DNA of 64,000 bases from positions 682,001 through 746,000 of the forward strand of contig NZ_WVNW01000001.1 in assembly GCF_013179285.1 (NCBI RefSeq), written 5' to 3'. Below are positions 16,398 to 25,954 of this stretch, piece after piece. The stretch is from Roseobacter sp. HKCCD6576-2. Its GTDB lineage: Bacteria > Pseudomonadota > Alphaproteobacteria > Rhodobacterales > Rhodobacteraceae. How positions within the stretch are numbered: the first letter of the stretch is position 1; each line of letters opens with the position of its first letter. The translations under genes and the position numbers were made by a program. The notes under the pieces were generated by a model that ran no database searches, was not told the origin of the DNA, and saw nothing but the letters and a program-made list of their open reading frames with translations.

Positions 16398-17989
16398 GTC
16401 CGCCGGAGCGCGCTGCGCAATTCCGAGATGTGGAAGGCGTTCAGCATCCGCCCGAAGAGGAAATAGCTGAGCATCCCAAGGACAACCATCACCGCCAGTG
16501 CCGCATAGCGCCAACCGCTTGTGCCCAGCAGAGGCCCAAGCAACAGTTCCAACCCCATCAAAACCGCTCCCATCAGCGCCGAGGCCGCCACGATCCGCCA
16601 GACCCGGCGGCGATAGCGCGCATCGAAGCGCGCGACCTCGCCCATCGGCCGTGTGCCGCGTATCAGCAACCAGACCATGACCCAGGCCGCCACGGTTGTG
16701 CCAATCGCCGCGCCCAGAAAGCCGATGGCAAAGGCCAAGCCTACAGCCACCACCGCATTCACCACCATTGCGACGACGGCAAAGCGGAACGGCGACCGGG
16801 TGTCCTCGCGGGCGAAATAAAGCGGTTGCAGCACCTTTTGCAGCACAAAAGCCGGCAAGCCCAACCCATAGACCGTCAAGGCCAGCGCCGTGGCCGCCAC
16901 ATCATCCGGCCCAAACGCGCCCCGCCCGAACAAGACCGAGACCAGCGGGATCGGGATCACCATCAGCGCCACCGCCGACGGGATCGTCAGCGCCATGGAC
17001 AGCTCCGCCGCTCGGCTAAGCGCTTCGCGCCCGCCTGCGCCATCTTCCGCCCTGAGACGTCGCGACAGATCGGGGAGAAGCACGATCCCAATCGCGATCC
17101 CAACCACGCCAAGGGGCAGTTGATAGAGCCGGTCCGCCAAGCTCAGCCACACGATCGCGCCCTCAAAGAAACTGGCGACCTGACGGCCCACCAAAAGGTT
17201 GATCTGCACCACGCCGCCGGCCAGCATCGCGGGCGCGGCAATGATCGCCAACCGCTTCAGATCGGGCGACAGAACCGGCATCTGCAGCCGCATCCGAAAC
17301 CCGGCCCGTGCTGCGGCGACCCAGACCAGCGCCACCTGGATCACACCCGCAACCAGCACCCCCCAAACCAACATCGCGCCGGTATGCACGCCGTCCAAAG
17401 CCTCAAATCCCGAGACGCCAACGACATCTTCCAAAACCCCGGATTGCGCCAACACAAGCGCGCCGATCAGAACCATGTTCAGCAAAACAGGCGCCGCAGC
17501 GGCGGCGGCGAAGCGGCCCGAGGCGTTCAACACGCCAGATAAAAGCGCCGCTAGCGAGATGAACAGGATATAGCCAAAGGCGATCCGCCCAAAGATGACC
17601 GCCAGATCAAACCGCGCATCGCCTGCAAAGCCGCTTGCCATCGCCAAGACCAGCCAGGGCATCGCAAGCTGCGCCAGAAGCGTAAAAGCGATCAGCACGG
17701 TCGCAAGCCCCGCAAAGGCATCCCGCGCGAAGCCCACGGCGTCCTCGCCGCCTTCGAGCTTCTTCGAGAAAAGCGGCACGAAAGCGGTGTTAAACGCGCC
17801 CTCGGCGAAGAAGCGGCGGAACATATTGGGCAGGCTGAACGCCACCAAGAACGCCTCTGCCACTGGTCCAGCGCCCAACGTCCCAGCGATCAGAATGTCG
17901 CGCAGGAAGCCAAAGATGCGGCTGAGCAAGGTCCAGACGCCGACGGTCAGGAACCCGGTCACCAAGCGGATTGGGCGTGCAGCCGCCAT
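16394..17989 (-). CDS. murJ: lipid II flippase MurJ
   Basis: 531 residues of a MATE-like, about fourteen-helix inner-membrane protein that flips lipid II to the periplasm for peptidoglycan synthesis. The N terminus shows the family signature LLSRIFGFLRDILIAGTLGA, then LPNMFRRFFAEGAFNTAFVP, with the conserved arginines of the central cavity. It lies three bases downstream of the glnD start-to-stop flow in reverse order: murJ is transcribed into glnD, whose gene follows in lower coordinates only as neighbour on the same strand (glnD stop precedes the murJ start by three bases), so glnD and murJ are probably cotranscribed in that order. Confidence 0.95.
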   Translation of the reverse strand: MAAARPIRLVTGFLTVGVWTLLSRIFGFLRDILIAGTLGAGPVAEAFLVAFSLPNMFRRFFAEGAFNTAFVPLFSKKLEGGEDAVGFARDAFAGLATVLIAFTLLAQLAMPWLVLAMASGFAGDARFDLAVIFGRIAFGYILFISLAALLSGVLNASGRFAAAAAAPVLLNMVLIGALVLAQSGVLEDVVGVSGFEALDGVHTGAMLVWGVLVAGVIQVALVWVAAARAGFRMRLQMPVLSPDLKRLAIIAAPAMLAGGVVQINLLVGRQVASFFEGAIVWLSLADRLYQLPLGVVGIAIGIVLLPDLSRRLRAEDGAGGREALSRAAELSMALTIPSAVALMVIPIPLVSVLFGRGAFGPDDVAATALALTVYGLGLPAFVLQKVLQPLYFAREDTRSPFRFAVVAMVVNAVVAVGLAFAIGFLGAAIGTTVAAWVMVWLLIRGTRPMGEVARFDARYRRRVWRIVAASALMGAVLMGLELLLGPLLGTSGWRYAALAVMVVLGMLSYFLFGRMLNAFHISELRSALRRT

Positions 17990-17992
17990 ACC

Positions 17993-20824
17993 TCAGGCCC
18001 CGGCCCGTTCGGCCACGCGCGCAATTGCGTCGCGCAGCTTGCGTTCCAGCCCGTCTTGCTTGGATTTGGCATAGAATTTCAGGCCGAACATGTCCTTCAC
18101 ATAGAAGGTATCCACCACCTGCGCGCCATAGGTCGCGATCACCGCGCTGGCGATGTAAATATTGTTCGCGGCCAATGTTTTGGTCAGATCATAAAGCAGG
18201 CCGGGGCGGTCGCGTGTGTCCACCTCGATGATCGTGTAAATCTCCGAGCCTTCATTGTCGAAAGTGATCGTGGTCGGCACATCAAAGGGCCGTTCGCGCT
18301 TCTTGATTTTTTCGCGGCCTTTCAGGGCCTGGCTGGCCACCACTTCGCCTTTCAGCGTCTTGTCGATCATGCCTTTCAGGCGCGGCAGGCGGGACTCCTC
18401 ATAGGGGTTGCCTTCGCTGTCCTGGACCCAGAACACCGCCGTCGCAAACCCGTCTTTCGACGTGTAGGTGCGCGCGTCGACCACATTCGCGCCGACCAAG
18501 CTCAACGCCCCTGCCAACCGGTTGAAAATGCCCGGATGGTCGGCCAAGGCGAAGCAGACCCGCGTCGCGTCCCGGTCCAAATCGCGGCGGGTATCGATGC
18601 GAATTTCGTCCTCACCCAAATCGCGCAGCATCTCCGCGAAGGTGACTTGGCTGGCAAGGTCCAGCCCCTGCCAATAGGGCCCGTAATGCCGCGCGATCTC
18701 CGCCTTCAATTCGGGCTTTGCCCAGCCCGCCAGCGCCTCGCGCAGCGCGCGCTTCGCCTCGCCTTCCAGCTTGTCGCGGTTGAGGTCTTCCAGCCCGGTT
18801 TTCAGCGCATCCGCCGTTGCCCGATGGAGCCCGCGCAGCAAGGTGGCCTTCCAGTTGTTCCAGGTGTTCGGCCCAACCCCACGAATGTCGCAGACGGTCA
18901 GGACAGTCATCAGTTCCAAGCGTTCGACCGTCTTCACCGCTTTGGCGAAATCGCGCACTGTGCGCGGATCGGAGATATCGCGTTTCTGCGCCATGTCCGA
19001 CATCAAGAGGTGATAGCGCACCAGCCATTCCACAGTCTCGCATTCTGCCGGTTTCAGCCCCAAGCGGGGGCAGATCGCGCGGGCCAAACGTGCACCCAAG
19101 ATCGAGTGATCTTCCTTGCGCCCTTTGCCGATGTCATGCAGCAGGCAGGCGACATAAAGCACCTTCCGGTTCACGCCGCGCTCCAGAATGCCCGAGGCGA
19201 CCGGAAGCTCTTCGATCAGCTCGCCGCGCTCGATCTGCGCCAGCGTCGAGATGACTTGGATCGTATGCTCATCGACCGTGTAGCTGTGATACATATTGAA
19301 CTGCATCATCGCCACGATCTCTGCGAATTCCGGGATAAACGCGCCCAAAACTCCCAGTTCGTTCATCCGCCTGAGCGCCCGTTCCGGGTTGCCGTGTTTC
19401 AGCAGCAGATCAAGGAATATCCGGTTCGCTTCGGGGTCGCGGCGCAACTGATCATCGATCAGGTCGAGATGCGCGGTGACCATCCGCATCGCATCGGGGT
19501 GCAGCAGATAGCCGGTACGCAACCCCTCCTCGAAGAGCCGCAGGATATTCACCTTATCGGCAAAGAAATCCGCCTCATTCGCCACGGTCAGCCGGTTCTG
19601 CTTCACCTCATACCCGGGCTTGAGCTTCCGCCGCCGCGTGCGTTTGCGCCCGCGGAGGAAGCCCCAAAGCCCGGGTTCCTGTTTCACATGGCTGGCCTCA
19701 AGTGCTGTAAGGAAGATCCGCGTCAGCTCACCCACCTTGGTCGCATGTCGGAAATAGGCCTGCATGAAATGTTCGACGGCCCGGCGGTCTTCGCTATCGG
19801 TGTAGCCCATGCGCTCGGCCACTTGGACTTGCATGTCGAAGGTCAACTGATCCTGCGCCCGATTGGCGATCAGATGCAGATGGCAGCGGATTGACCACAG
19901 AAAGCGCTCCGCGGCATCAAACGCGTCGAACTCATCTTGTGTGAACAAGCCACGATCGACCAGCGCGGCGACGTCATCGATCCCGTAGAGATATTTGGTG
20001 ATCCAATAGAGCGTCTGCAGATCGCGCAGCCCGCCCTTGCCCTCTTTGACATTGGGCTCCAGCATATAACGCTGACCGCCCTGTTTGCGGTGCCGCGTGG
20101 CACGTTCATCAAGCTTCGCCTCGATGAATTCCGAGCTGGTGCCGGCGAAAAGCTGGTCCCGCAGCGTATCTTGCAATTCGGAAGCCAGCGCTGCATCGCC
20201 CGCCAGATAGCGCATTTCCAGGAAGGTCGTGCGGATCGTGAAATCCTCTTTACCGAGCCTGAGGCATTCCTTGATCGTCCGGCTGGCATGACCGACTTTC
20301 AGCCGCAAATCCCAGAGCATATAGAGCGTGGACTCGATGATGCTTTCGATCTTGCCGGTCATCTTCCAGGGTGTGACGAACAGCAAATCCACATCCGAAT
20401 AAGGCGCCATCTCGCCCCGGCCATATCCGCCCACGGCCATTACAGCGACGCGTTCGGCATCTGTCGGCGTTGGTGTTGGGTGGAGCCGCGCAGTGGCCAC
20501 GTGCAACACTTCTTTCAGAATGCCATCGGTCAGATAGGCATAGGCGCGCAGCACCCGCCGCGCCGCCGTGGGGTCCTCTGCAAAGGCCTCGGCGATGCGA
20601 GTCCGACCGGCCTTTTGCGCCTTTGCCAAGACGGCAACAACGGCGCTCCTGACGCCGCCCGTCGCGGCGCAATCGGCGATTGCGGCCTCGATCTCTGCCC
20701 GGATCGTCGGTTGGTCGAAAATCTCAGACGCCGCGCAGATCAGCGCGGCGCCCGGGTCTGTCTCGGAGGGCGTTGGCGCGGGGTCAGAAGCCCGCGGGGC
20801 CAAGGCGTCTTGGGGCAGGGTCAA
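17993..20824 (-). CDS. glnD: bifunctional PII uridylyltransferase / uridylyl-removing enzyme
   Basis: 943 residues with the full GlnD layout: nucleotidyltransferase motif GGYGRGEMAPYSDVD at residues 132-146, an HD hydrolase domain with LLHDIGKGRKEDHS in the middle, and two C-terminal ACT domains (from about 725 and 835) that sense glutamine. It adds or removes UMP on PII proteins and so sets nitrogen control. The start is TTG at 20822-20824, placed directly after an in-frame TGA, with AGGTGG upstream; a second TTG seven codons later is possible. It overlaps the 3' end of the LpoA-like gene by 41 bases and leads into murJ. Confidence 0.95.
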   Translation of the reverse strand: MTLPQDALAPRASDPAPTPSETDPGAALICAASEIFDQPTIRAEIEAAIADCAATGGVRSAVVAVLAKAQKAGRTRIAEAFAEDPTAARRVLRAYAYLTDGILKEVLHVATARLHPTPTPTDAERVAVMAVGGYGRGEMAPYSDVDLLFVTPWKMTGKIESIIESTLYMLWDLRLKVGHASRTIKECLRLGKEDFTIRTTFLEMRYLAGDAALASELQDTLRDQLFAGTSSEFIEAKLDERATRHRKQGGQRYMLEPNVKEGKGGLRDLQTLYWITKYLYGIDDVAALVDRGLFTQDEFDAFDAAERFLWSIRCHLHLIANRAQDQLTFDMQVQVAERMGYTDSEDRRAVEHFMQAYFRHATKVGELTRIFLTALEASHVKQEPGLWGFLRGRKRTRRRKLKPGYEVKQNRLTVANEADFFADKVNILRLFEEGLRTGYLLHPDAMRMVTAHLDLIDDQLRRDPEANRIFLDLLLKHGNPERALRRMNELGVLGAFIPEFAEIVAMMQFNMYHSYTVDEHTIQVISTLAQIERGELIEELPVASGILERGVNRKVLYVACLLHDIGKGRKEDHSILGARLARAICPRLGLKPAECETVEWLVRYHLLMSDMAQKRDISDPRTVRDFAKAVKTVERLELMTVLTVCDIRGVGPNTWNNWKATLLRGLHRATADALKTGLEDLNRDKLEGEAKRALREALAGWAKPELKAEIARHYGPYWQGLDLASQVTFAEMLRDLGEDEIRIDTRRDLDRDATRVCFALADHPGIFNRLAGALSLVGANVVDARTYTSKDGFATAVFWVQDSEGNPYEESRLPRLKGMIDKTLKGEVVASQALKGREKIKKRERPFDVPTTITFDNEGSEIYTIIEVDTRDRPGLLYDLTKTLAANNIYIASAVIATYGAQVVDTFYVKDMFGLKFYAKSKQDGLERKLRDAIARVAERAGA

Positions 20825-21956
20825 TCACGGCCACCTGGTTGTTTTCCACTTGCACGACGGCCATCGCACGCTCGTTCGTGCCATCGGCTCTCAGGCGGAA
20901 TACTCCGTTCGCCCCGGCAAAGCCAGAGGAGGCGGTCAACTCAGCGACACCAAGCCGCCCTTGGGTTGCGGCCGTCTCGGCCACGGCGCGCATCGCGTCA
21001 TAGCCGATCGCGGCCAAGATATGGGCGGGCGTGCCATTGGCCGCCTCATAGCGCGCGTTGAATTGCGCAGCTGCGGACGGATCGGGCAGCGCGAACCAGC
21101 CCCCCTGCAACCCGGACAGTTCCAGCGTTTGCGGCGGTACATCCCACCGCGACAGGCCCATGACCCGGGTCGCCTCGGTATCCAGCCCGTTTTCCGGCAG
21201 AAGCTGCGCAAAGAGCGGCAGGGCGCCAGCGGCGTCTCCGGTCATCATCAACGCGTTGGTGTCGGTTGAGCGCACAGTGCTCATCACCGTGGGCAACGCG
21301 GCCACGACGCCGTTTTGTGAGAACTCATAGCTCACCCGGCCCGTGATGGTGGCCCCATTCGCGACCGCCGCACGTTCGACCGCTTCGCGTGCCACTTCAC
21401 CGGCTAAATTGCGGGCATGCAGGATTAGCACCCGATTGCGCCCCTGCGCGGCGGAATAGCTCATCATCCGCGTCGCGGTGTTCTGGAACGTATGGCCGAG
21501 CACGAAGACATTGCCGCCCGCGATCTCGGTGTTGTTCGAGAAGCTCAAGACATTGATATTGGAGCGCGCCACGGCGACGCCCACGGCAGCCGCCGCGTCC
21601 GAGCGGAGCGGGCCAAGGATCACATCGGCGCCTTCGCTCACAGCCTGCTGCGCCACCGCCGCCGCCTGGGATGCGTTTGCGGCGGTGTTGTAGACCGTCA
21701 GATTGACCTGGATATCCGGCACATCGGTCAGCGCCAACCGTGCGGCGTTTTCCAAGCTGCGCGCGACCAAATCATCGCCCGCGCTGGCGGAGCCGTACGG
21801 CAGAAGCATCGCCACATTGATGGTTTGCCCCGACACGCGCGGCCCCGTCGGGCCGGAGCCCGGAACGCCCACCTGGCAGGCGGCCAAAAGAGCGGTAAGT
21901 CCAAGAAAAGAAAGCAGCCGGAACGGCTTGCGGAAATGTCGCAAAGCAGAGATCAT
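20784..21956 (-). CDS. LpoA-like penicillin-binding protein activator lipoprotein
   Basis: 390 residues. The N terminus is basic, then hydrophobic, ending in the lipobox LLAAC, so the protein should be a lipoprotein exported to the outer membrane or periplasm. The rest is a type I periplasmic-binding fold (INVAMLLPYGSASAGDDLVA, then GADVILGPLRSDAA), as in the LpoA/YraM C-terminal domain that stimulates PBP1a. The ATG at 21954-21956 has AAGGA upstream; the frame extends further but would bury the signal peptide. Neighbours support the call: rsmI and yraN lie divergently next door, as around lpoA in many genomes. Confidence 0.85.
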   Translation of the reverse strand: MISALRHFRKPFRLLSFLGLTALLAACQVGVPGSGPTGPRVSGQTINVAMLLPYGSASAGDDLVARSLENAARLALTDVPDIQVNLTVYNTAANASQAAAVAQQAVSEGADVILGPLRSDAAAAVGVAVARSNINVLSFSNNTEIAGGNVFVLGHTFQNTATRMMSYSAAQGRNRVLILHARNLAGEVAREAVERAAVANGATITGRVSYEFSQNGVVAALPTVMSTVRSTDTNALMMTGDAAGALPLFAQLLPENGLDTEATRVMGLSRWDVPPQTLELSGLQGGWFALPDPSAAAQFNARYEAANGTPAHILAAIGYDAMRAVAETAATQGRLGVAELTASSGFAGANGVFRLRADGTNERAMAVVQVENNQVAVIDPAPRRLGPAGF

Positions 21957-22049
21957 GAGGGTCCTTGTCTCCCTGAGGGCACCTGTCATCAATGGGCGTG
22001 AGCCTAGTGGGTTCATCCCCCCAAGTAAACGCCGCCGGAGCGCCTGACC

Positions 22050-22943
22050 ATGAGTGATTTTCCCGCTGAGCTCGACCCCGGTGCCACTCCGGCCCGCCGC
22101 GTGCGCCTTGCACCCGGGGTCTATTTTGTGGCCACACCAATTGGGGCGGCCCGGGATATCACCTTGCGGGCGTTGGATATTCTTCTCAGCGCCGATGTGA
22201 TCGCCGCTGAAGACACCCGAACGGCGCGGAAACTGATGGAACTGCATGGCGTGCCATTGGGCGAACGTCCGCTGATCGCCTATTACGACCATAACGGCCC
22301 GGCACAACGGCCCCGGCTTCTGGCCGCTTTAGCGGAAGGGAAATCCCTGGCCTATGTATCGGAGGCCGGAACACCGCTTGTGGCGGATCCGGGCTATCAA
22401 CTGGGGCGGGCGGCGATCGAAGCCGGCGCGGCAGTCTTTGCGGCACCGGGGGCCTCAGCCGCTTTGGCCGCGCTCAGTGTGTCGGGGTTGCCCAGTGACC
22501 GGTTCCTCTTTGCCGGGTTTCCCCCGAATGCGTCCGGCGCGCAAAAGCGCTGGCTTGAGGGGCTGCGGGATATTGACGCGACCCTTTTGCTCTATGAAAG
22601 CCCCAAACGTATTCATCGGTTGTTAGATAATTTGGCGGAGACTGTCGGGGCGGATCGCGAGGTGGCGCTGTGTCGCGAGCTGACAAAACGCTTCGAAGAG
22701 GTGATCCGCGGATCGGTCGCGGATGTGGCCAAGCAGATCAAGGACCGGAGCCTGAAAGGCGAAATCGTGGTGGTGATTGGGCGAGGGAAACCACGCCAAG
22801 CCGCCACAGAAGATGTGGAGGCCGCTTTGACAGAGGCTTTGAAAACAAACCGGGTGAAAGACGCCGCAACCGAGGTTGCGGATAGATTCGGAATGCCGCG
22901 CCGCGAGATCTATCAATTGGCCCTGAAATTGGGGGAGCGATGA
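22050..22943 (+). CDS. rsmI: 16S rRNA (cytidine-1402 2'-O)-methyltransferase
   Basis: 297 residues of a tetrapyrrole-methylase-fold enzyme that 2'-O-methylates C1402 of 16S rRNA with SAM. Signatures are GVYFVATPIGAARDITLRAL near residue 28, AEDTRTARKLM near 53, YVSEAGTPLVADPGY near 96 and LLYESPKRIHRLL near 175. The C terminus carries the helical extension of RsmI. It is the first of a plus-strand trio with yraN (four-base overlap) and gshB, and is divergent from the LpoA-like gene with a 93-base promoter space. Confidence 0.96.
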   Translation: MSDFPAELDPGATPARRVRLAPGVYFVATPIGAARDITLRALDILLSADVIAAEDTRTARKLMELHGVPLGERPLIAYYDHNGPAQRPRLLAALAEGKSLAYVSEAGTPLVADPGYQLGRAAIEAGAAVFAAPGASAALAALSVSGLPSDRFLFAGFPPNASGAQKRWLEGLRDIDATLLLYESPKRIHRLLDNLAETVGADREVALCRELTKRFEEVIRGSVADVAKQIKDRSLKGEIVVVIGRGKPRQAATEDVEAALTEALKTNRVKDAATEVADRFGMPRREIYQLALKLGER

Positions 22944-23296
22944 TGACCGGCCAAGTCAATTACCTCGCCGGAAAGGTTGCCGAAGACCAGGTCGCGGCGC
23001 GCTATGCGCACGACGGGCATGTGATCCTGTCCCGGCGCTGGCGCGGCCAAGCCGGGGAGCTGGATTTGGTGACCGAGAAAGACGGTGAGATCGTTTTTGT
23101 CGAGGTTAAGAAAAGCCGGAGCTTTGCACGGGCGGCGGAACGCCTGTCCCGGAGACAAATGCAGCGGATTTATACCAGCGCATCGGATTTTCTTGGCCAC
23201 ATGCCCCGTGGTCAGAATTCAGACGCCCGGTTTGACGTCGCGCTTGTCGATACCCACGGTGGTATAGAGATCATCGAAAACGCCCTCTCTGCCTAA
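22940..23296 (+). CDS. yraN: UPF0102 family protein YraN (endonuclease-like fold)
   Basis: 118 residues of the UPF0102 family. The restriction-endonuclease-like core is visible: GELDLV with the acidic residue, then IVFVEVKK with the E-x-K of the nuclease motif, and an amphipathic helix with RRQMQRI. The family is often near rsmI and may act on DNA or Holliday junctions, but its function is not settled. ATG at 22940 overlaps the rsmI stop (four bases); a second ATG follows at once. In this cluster it is followed by gshB after 75 bases. Confidence 0.9.
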   Translation: MMTGQVNYLAGKVAEDQVAARYAHDGHVILSRRWRGQAGELDLVTEKDGEIVFVEVKKSRSFARAAERLSRRQMQRIYTSASDFLGHMPRGQNSDARFDVALVDTHGGIEIIENALSA

Positions 23297-23371
23297 TCAC
23301 GCCCTTCTCCCATTGCATGGCTCTCAAGACCGCGCCATGTAGGCACAACAACACTGGGACGGAGCGCGGTT

Positions 23372-24319
23372 ATGGGCTTGAGAATTGCTTTTCAGATGGA
23401 TCCGATCGATGCGATCGACATCAACGCGGATAGCAGTTTCCGCTTGGCCGAAGAGGCGCAAGCGCGCGGGCATGAGTTGTTCTATTACACGCCGGACAAG
23501 CTCGCCTATCAAGCTGGCCGGATCACGGCGCGGGGCTGGCCGCTCACGGTGCAACGTGTTGAAGGAGATCACTTTTCACTCGGCGCGGAGGCCGAGATCG
23601 ACCTGGCCGATTGGGATGTGGTTTGGCTCCGCCAAGATCCGCCCTTCGACATGGGATATATCACCACCACACATTTGCTGGATCACATCCACCCCGAGAC
23701 ATTGGTGGTCAATGATCCGTTTTGGGTGCGGAATTACCCCGAAAAACTGCTGGTACTGGCGTTTCCCGACCTAACCCCGCCCACCACGATTGCGCGAGAC
23801 TTGGACACGCTGAAAGCTTTCAAGGCGGAGCATGACGACATCATCTTGAAGCCGCTCTATGGCAATGGTGGCGCGGGGGTGTTTCGCCTAACACCGGAGG
23901 ATCGGAACCTCAATTCATTGCATGAGCTTTTTGCCAGCATCAATCGTGAGCCGTTGATTGCGCAGAAATTCTTACCGGATGTAAGCGCAGGCGACAAAAG
24001 GATTATTCTGGTCGATGGGGAACCGGTTGGCGCGATCAACCGGGTTCCGGCGGCGGGCGAGACCCGATCCAACATGCATGTGGGCGGCCGTCCTGAGAAA
24101 ACGGAGATGACCGCGCGCGAGTTGGAGATTTGCGCCCGCATCGGCCCACTTTTGCGGGAAAAGGGGCAGATTTTTGTGGGCATCGATGTGATCGGCAATT
24201 CGCTGACCGAGATTAATGTCACGTCCCCAACGGGCATTCAGGAGTTGGAGCGCTTCGACGGCGTCAATATTGCGGAACGGATTTGGCAGGTGATCGAAGA
24301 CAAGGTCGCGGCCAAATAG
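23372..24319 (+). CDS. gshB: glutathione synthetase
   Basis: 315 residues, the standard size of bacterial GshB, an ATP-grasp enzyme joining gamma-glutamylcysteine and glycine. Seen: [20 protein letters not shown] at the N terminus, the glycine-rich loop [15 protein letters not shown] near residue 164, [14 protein letters not shown] near 213, and the metal-binding [13 protein letters not shown] near 284. Transcript end is marked by a long inverted repeat that overlaps the stop codon. Start ATG at 23372 with GGAGCG upstream. Confidence 0.96.
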   Translation: MGLRIAFQMDPIDAIDINADSSFRLAEEAQARGHELFYYTPDKLAYQAGRITARGWPLTVQRVEGDHFSLGAEAEIDLADWDVVWLRQDPPFDMGYITTTHLLDHIHPETLVVNDPFWVRNYPEKLLVLAFPDLTPPTTIARDLDTLKAFKAEHDDIILKPLYGNGGAGVFRLTPEDRNLNSLHELFASINREPLIAQKFLPDVSAGDKRIILVDGEPVGAINRVPAAGETRSNMHVGGRPEKTEMTARELEICARIGPLLREKGQIFVGIDVIGNSLTEINVTSPTGIQELERFDGVNIAERIWQVIEDKVAAK

Positions 24320-24359
24320 GTTACAAAAATTTCGAAATGATCCGGTTTTTGTAACCTAT
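24316..24359. terminator. long A/T-ended inverted repeat between convergent gshB and yifB
   Basis: ATAGGTTACAAAAA (24316-24329) is the exact reverse complement of TTTTTGTAACCTAT (24346-24359), a perfect 14-base stem with a 16-base loop. The left arm includes the gshB stop codon. Its place between two convergent stops suggests a bidirectional transcription end, although the T-run lies inside the stem and not after it. Confidence 0.55.
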
Positions 24360-24371
24360 CGGCGGTGCCCG

Positions 24372-25910
24372 TTAGTTCTTCGCACCGATCAGGCGGAACC
24401 CAATCGCTTCGGCGATATGCGGCGCACTGACCTCCGCGTCACGGTCAAGATCGGCGATCGTGCGCGCCACCCGACGGATACGGTGATAGCCGCGCGCGGA
24501 CAGCTTGAACCGGTCGGCGGCTTTCGTGAGAAGCTCTTTCCCTTCCGCATCTGGCGTGGCGATTTCGTCCAAAAGGGCGCCTTCCGCGTCGGCGTTGCAC
24601 CGTGCGCTCACACCGAGGTCGTCAAATCGTGTGGATTGGCGGCCCCGCGCAGCAGCGATCCGCGCGGCTACCGTGGCGCTGTCATCGCCGGACGGTGGGA
24701 GATCCAGGTCGGCATAACTCACCGGCGGAACCTCCAGGCGGAGATCGAACCGGTCCATCAGCGGGCCGGAGATTTTGCCCAGATAATCCTCGCCACAAAG
24801 CGGGGCACGACCGCAGGCCTGATCCGCATCATAAAGATGGCCGCAGCGGCAGGGATTGGCCGCGGCGATCAATAGGAACCGGCACGGATAGGTCACATGG
24901 GCATTGGCCCGGGCCACCACGACATCGCCGGTTTCAATCGGTTGGCGGAGGGTCTCCAAAACGGCGCGCGGGTATTCCGGGAGTTCGTCAAGGAACAACA
25001 CACCGTTATGCGCCAAGCTGATCTCACCCGGTTTCGCACCGCGCCCGCCGCCGACAATCGCGGCCATGGAGGCGGTGTGATGCGGCGCGCGGTAGGGGCG
25101 GGTGCGGGAAATGCCGCCCTCATCCAAGAGACCGGCAAGCGAATGAACCATCGAGGTTTCCAACGCTTCCGCCGCCGAGAGCGGTGGCAACAGGCCGGGC
25201 AACCGCGCGGCCAGCATGGATTTGCCGGAACCGGGTGGGCCGACCATCAGCAAGTGGTGCCGCCCGGCGGCGGCGATTTCGAGCGCCCGTTTGGCGCGCT
25301 CCTGGCCACGCACTTCTGTCAGGTCTTTGCGGGACGTTTCATTGCGCACCTCGCCGGGTTTGGCTTGCGTGAGCGGCGCGCGATCCGTGAGATGTGCGAT
25401 CATCTCGGCCAGTGATTTTGCGGCGAAAACGGGCGTTGCGCCGACCCAGGCGGCTTCGGCGCCGCAGGCACACGGACAGAGCAGCACGCGGTCATCCTCG
25501 CCCGCCGCCAAGGCCGTGGGCAGCGCGCCGATAACGCCGACCAATGTGCCGTCGAGCGACAGTTCCCCTAGGGCGACTGCTTCTTCAGCGCGTTCACGCG
25601 GGACAATCCCAAGCGCGGCGAGCAACGCCAGCGCGATTGGCAGATCGAAATGCGAGCCCTCTTTCGGCAGGTCCGCAGGCGACAGGTTGATGGTGATCCG
25701 CTTCGAGGGCAGGGCGATCGCCATGGAGGACAGCGCTGTGCGGACCCGTTCCCGCGCCTCGCTGACCGCTTTGTCCGGCAGGCCAACGATGGAGAAAGCG
25801 GGCAGGCCGGGGGTGACTGCGCATTGCACTTCGACCCGGCGCGCTTCCAACCCGTCGAAGGCGACGGTGTGGCATTTGGCGAGCGTCTCGGGGCGGGCGG
25901 CGTCCAACAT
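24372..25910 (-). CDS. YifB family Mg-chelatase-like AAA+ ATPase (ComM-like)
   Basis: 512 residues, full length for YifB/ComM. An N-terminal Lon-protease-like (ChlI) domain (VEVQCAVTPGLPAFSIVGLP near residue 25) is followed by the AAA+ core with Walker A GPPGSGKSM near 220, Walker B FLDELPEY near 305, a C-terminal Mg_chelatase domain, and a zinc-type cysteine cluster around NPCRCGHL. ComM relatives act as branch-migration helicases in natural transformation. Its start is flanked by an inverted repeat of GTTAACCG (25912-25949). It is the only gene of its unit. Confidence 0.92.
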   Translation of the reverse strand: MLDAARPETLAKCHTVAFDGLEARRVEVQCAVTPGLPAFSIVGLPDKAVSEARERVRTALSSMAIALPSKRITINLSPADLPKEGSHFDLPIALALLAALGIVPRERAEEAVALGELSLDGTLVGVIGALPTALAAGEDDRVLLCPCACGAEAAWVGATPVFAAKSLAEMIAHLTDRAPLTQAKPGEVRNETSRKDLTEVRGQERAKRALEIAAAGRHHLLMVGPPGSGKSMLAARLPGLLPPLSAAEALETSMVHSLAGLLDEGGISRTRPYRAPHHTASMAAIVGGGRGAKPGEISLAHNGVLFLDELPEYPRAVLETLRQPIETGDVVVARANAHVTYPCRFLLIAAANPCRCGHLYDADQACGRAPLCGEDYLGKISGPLMDRFDLRLEVPPVSYADLDLPPSGDDSATVAARIAAARGRQSTRFDDLGVSARCNADAEGALLDEIATPDAEGKELLTKAADRFKLSARGYHRIRRVARTIADLDRDAEVSAPHIAEAIGFRLIGAKN

Positions 25911-25911
25911 G

Positions 25912-25949
25912 GTTAACCGCTACGATCTCGAGGTTAGGAAACGGTTAAC
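25912..25949. promoter_or_regulatory. GTTAACCG inverted repeat upstream of yifB
   Basis: GTTAACCG at 25912-25919 and CGGTTAAC at 25942-25949 form a perfect eight-base inverted repeat with 22 bases between, just before the yifB start at 25910. A TTAG-N7-TTAA arrangement ends at the right arm, resembling CtrA boxes (TTAA-N7-TTAA) of alphaproteobacteria with one mismatch. CtrA control is only a guess. Confidence 0.35.
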
Positions 25950-25954
25950 AGGGT

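Noticed and set aside
18056-19894. 612-codon open frame antisense to glnD
   Set aside because: Opposite the HD and ACT parts of GlnD; no ribosome site or recognisable motif.
21957-22307. N-terminal extension of the LpoA-like gene to 22307
   Set aside because: It would bury the lipoprotein signal and run through the divergent rsmI gene; the ATG at 21956 has a proper ribosome site.
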